Assembly: GCA_014380705.1 (NCBI GenBank)
Contig: JACMJI010000177.1
Coordinates: 1 to 7,568 of the forward strand
Length of the DNA stretch: 7,568 nt
Direction of reading: 5' to 3'
From: Gorillibacterium sp.
GTDB taxonomy: Bacteria > Bacillota > Bacilli > Paenibacillales > NBRC-103111
The notes beneath the pieces were generated by a model. It was given only the letters and a program-made list of their open reading frames with translations. It did no database searches and was not told where the DNA came from. This document shows positions 5,959 to 7,568 of the stretch, piece by piece. Both the position numbers and the translations under genes were made by a program. How positions within the stretch are numbered: position 1 is the stretch's first letter; every line of letters begins with the position of its first letter.

Positions 5959-5987
5959 TTGTTTCTTTTTTTTGATGTCATTATAAT
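5959..5987 (+). promoter_or_regulatory. candidate sigma-A promoter for the CNNM/CorC gene
   Basis: TTGTTT (5959-5964), a 17-bp spacer containing a run of eight T, and a perfect TATAAT (5982-5987) face right, about 120 bp upstream of the TTG start. It sits back to back with the transporter promoter, the two -10 boxes being about 70 bp apart. Confidence 0.55.
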
Positions 5988-6106
5988 AAACGTAAGGGGG
6001 GTGATTGAGTTGGGAAGTTGACGCATAGAATATTACTATCCGCTAACACAAATAACTCAAATATCCCGGAGGTGAATATCCGAACCGTTAAGGGGAGGAT
6101 GAAGAT

Positions 6107-7447
6107 TTGGAAGATGGTTTATCGATTTTTTTGAATGTGATTTTGATTTTCTTTCTAGTATTTCTAAATGGCTTTTTTGTAGCAGCTGAGTTTGCGCTTG
6201 TACGCGTACGTGGTAGTCGCCTAACGGAATTGGTTTCAAGTGGAAATACAAGAGCCAAGGTAGCTCAGCATGTCTCCTCCCGACTCGACGCTTACCTATC
6301 CGCCTGTCAGCTAGGAATTACACTGGCTTCACTGGGTCTCGGCTGGGTAGGAGAACCCGCCATTGCGGATTTGATGGTTGAACCCACCTTGATCGCCATT
6401 CATGCACCTGAGTACTTGATCCACCCAATTTCTCTTGGTATTGCTTTTGCTATTATTACATTCCTGCATATCGTTCTCGGCGAATTGGCGCCAAAATCCA
6501 TTGCTATTTTTCGTTCAGAAGCTACATCCCTATGGCTCAGCACGCCATTGATGTGGTTCTACAAGCTCGCCTATCCACTCATATGGGTATTGAACGGAGC
6601 TGCCAACACCTTGCTCGGTTGGTTTGGTATTGAGCCTGCAGGAGATCATGACGCGGGTCATACGGAGGAAGAGATTCGTATTCTGATTAAAGAAAGTCGG
6701 AGAAGCGGTCACATCGATGATGACGAACTAGCCTTAGTTGAGAACATCTTTGAATTTTCCGAGCGGATTGCCAGGGAAATTATGATTCCCCGGATCATGG
6801 TAGAATGCCTCTATACTGATCTTTCCTTCGAGGAAAATCTCGATATCGTCATGAAAACCCGACATACTCGCTATCCGCTCGTTATGGAAGACAAAGACGA
6901 TATCCGAGGTATTGTAATCTCATCCGATATTTACAATGCAGCTCTGACACAAGAGATTCATACCATTAACATCGATACCTTCATTCGCCCTGTCCCCCAT
7001 ATCCCTGAATCGATGGAAATCAGTCAGGTTCTCCGTGTCATGCAACGGGAAAGAGTGCACATGGTCATCGTAGTCGATGAGTACGGAGGAACAGCAGGTA
7101 TTGTCTGTATGGAGGATGTACTTGAGGAAATTGTTGGAGATATTCATGATGAACTAGAGCACGATAAACCAGAGGTTGAAATCTTCGATAGCTATACATC
7201 GCTTGATGGACGCTTTTTGCTCGATAAAGTAAATGATTTGTTCAATCTGGATATCGAGGATGACGAGGTCGATACCATTGCTGGCTGGTTCTATCAGCAG
7301 CTTGCTGAAAAGCCCATTGTGGGGGTTAGAGTCACTTACAACGGCATCGATTTTGAAATTACCGAGCTCGATAATCTACGCATTAATCGAATAAAGGTCT
7401 TTGCTCTGCCTTTTGACGAGGACCTCCTTGAAGAAATCTCTTCTTAA
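6107..7447 (+). CDS. CNNM/CorC (HlyC) family protein: DUF21, CBS pair, CorC_HlyC domain
   Basis: This 446-residue protein has the full standard architecture of the family often misnamed 'hemolysin'. The DUF21 membrane domain (about 1-175) carries [19 protein letters not shown] (21-39), [21 protein letters not shown] (65-85) and [14 protein letters not shown] (121-134). A linker, [21 protein letters not shown] (about 187-207), follows. The CBS pair (about 220-345) has [25 protein letters not shown] and [20 protein letters not shown]. The C-terminal CorC_HlyC domain (about 356-436) includes [14 protein letters not shown] and GIDFEITEL. Relatives such as CNNM and bacterial CorB/MpfA export Mg2+ across the cytoplasmic membrane, gated by nucleotide binding to the CBS domains; Mg2+ or cation efflux is thus the likeliest role. 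The start is a TTG, set by GGGGAGG (6092-6098) 8 nt upstream; the ATG right after that site is in another frame and stops after 11 codons. It is a single-gene unit. Confidence 0.93.
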   Translation: MEDGLSIFLNVILIFFLVFLNGFFVAAEFALVRVRGSRLTELVSSGNTRAKVAQHVSSRLDAYLSACQLGITLASLGLGWVGEPAIADLMVEPTLIAIHAPEYLIHPISLGIAFAIITFLHIVLGELAPKSIAIFRSEATSLWLSTPLMWFYKLAYPLIWVLNGAANTLLGWFGIEPAGDHDAGHTEEEIRILIKESRRSGHIDDDELALVENIFEFSERIAREIMIPRIMVECLYTDLSFEENLDIVMKTRHTRYPLVMEDKDDIRGIVISSDIYNAALTQEIHTINIDTFIRPVPHIPESMEISQVLRVMQRERVHMVIVVDEYGGTAGIVCMEDVLEEIVGDIHDELEHDKPEVEIFDSYTSLDGRFLLDKVNDLFNLDIEDDEVDTIAGWFYQQLAEKPIVGVRVTYNGIDFEITELDNLRINRIKVFALPFDEDLLEEISS

Positions 7448-7473
7448 CCTGGCGGATCGCCAGGTCTTTTTAT
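7447..7473 (+). terminator. intrinsic terminator of the CNNM/CorC gene
   Basis: ACCTGGCG (7447-7454) pairs perfectly with CGCCAGGT (7458-7465), followed by CTTTTTATT. The stem begins at the last base of the TAA stop codon, so the gene ends with almost no 3' untranslated region before the hairpin. Confidence 0.95.
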
Positions 7474-7505
7474 TGTTATAGATATTTCAGGGACCGCTGA
7501 GGCCC

Positions 7506-7562
7506 GGACCGCTTGACGCTTAATCGCGATCATTTTGATCGCTATTTGGCGTCACGCGGCCC
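7506..7562. repeat. long nested palindrome at right edge
   Basis: The two halves pair in sequence: GG/CC, CCGC (7509-7512)/GCGG (7556-7559), TGACGC (7514-7519)/GCGTCA (7549-7554), AAT/ATT, and GCGATCA (7526-7532)/TGATCGC (7536-7542) around a TTT loop, with single mismatches or small symmetric loops between blocks. An extra copy of GGACCGCT (7491-7498) precedes the one that opens the palindrome (7506-7513). No coding frame is apparent. It could be an interspersed palindromic repeat, a small RNA, or the terminator of a gene beyond the edge; the window ends before flanking T-runs could be judged. Confidence 0.6.
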
Positions 7563-7568
7563 CAGTGC

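Noticed and set aside
5994..6021. GGGGGG followed at 8 nt by TTG GGA AGT TGA, a three-codon frame
   Set aside because: Too short to support as a leader peptide; no regulatory codons or attenuator hairpin are associated with it.

Overview
The window looks like chromosomal DNA of an endospore-forming Bacillota, most likely Paenibacillaceae. The reasons are a pdaA-type spore-cortex muramic-lactam deacetylase, strong AGGAGG-type ribosome binding sites, frequent TTG/GTG starts, short operons and T-run terminators. The genus is an inference from gene content and protein style; no rRNA or other taxonomic marker is present.

Layout, left to right. (1) 1-1829, minus strand: a YtcJ-like metal-dependent amidohydrolase followed 30 bp later by the first 62 codons of a DUF402 protein that runs off the left edge; the two are probably co-transcribed. 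(2) 1830-2224: a gap with no intact gene. It holds what looks like the decayed C-terminus of a GNAT acetyltransferase and a perfect 15-bp inverted repeat. (3) 2225-2419, plus: a 64-residue, two-helix PLDc_N-like membrane protein, convergent with (4) 2451-3155, minus: a DUF554 membrane protein. (5) 3260-3430, minus: a 56-residue hydrophilic protein with a GTG start and its own terminator. (6) 3431-3798: a regulatory gap with divergent promoter candidates. (7) 3799-4590, plus: pdaA. (8) 4591-4769: a gap rich in inverted repeats between pdaA and the convergent (9) 4770-5816, minus: an AI-2E/PerM-family transporter. (10) 5817-6106: a divergent promoter region. (11) 6107-7447, plus: a CNNM/CorC (HlyC) family protein ending in a textbook terminator. 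(12) 7473-7568: no gene, but a long nested palindrome at the right edge.

Four or five of the proteins are in the membrane or act at the envelope. They do not form one pathway: most are single transcription units with their own promoters or terminators. I see no phage, insertion sequence, CRISPR, toxin-antitoxin or defence module, and no convincing new multi-gene system. The points most worth a second look are a His-to-Tyr change at a probable metal-ligand position of the amidohydrolase, the GNAT remnant, the uncharacterised 56-residue gene, and several intergenic palindromes, above all the one at 7506-7562.
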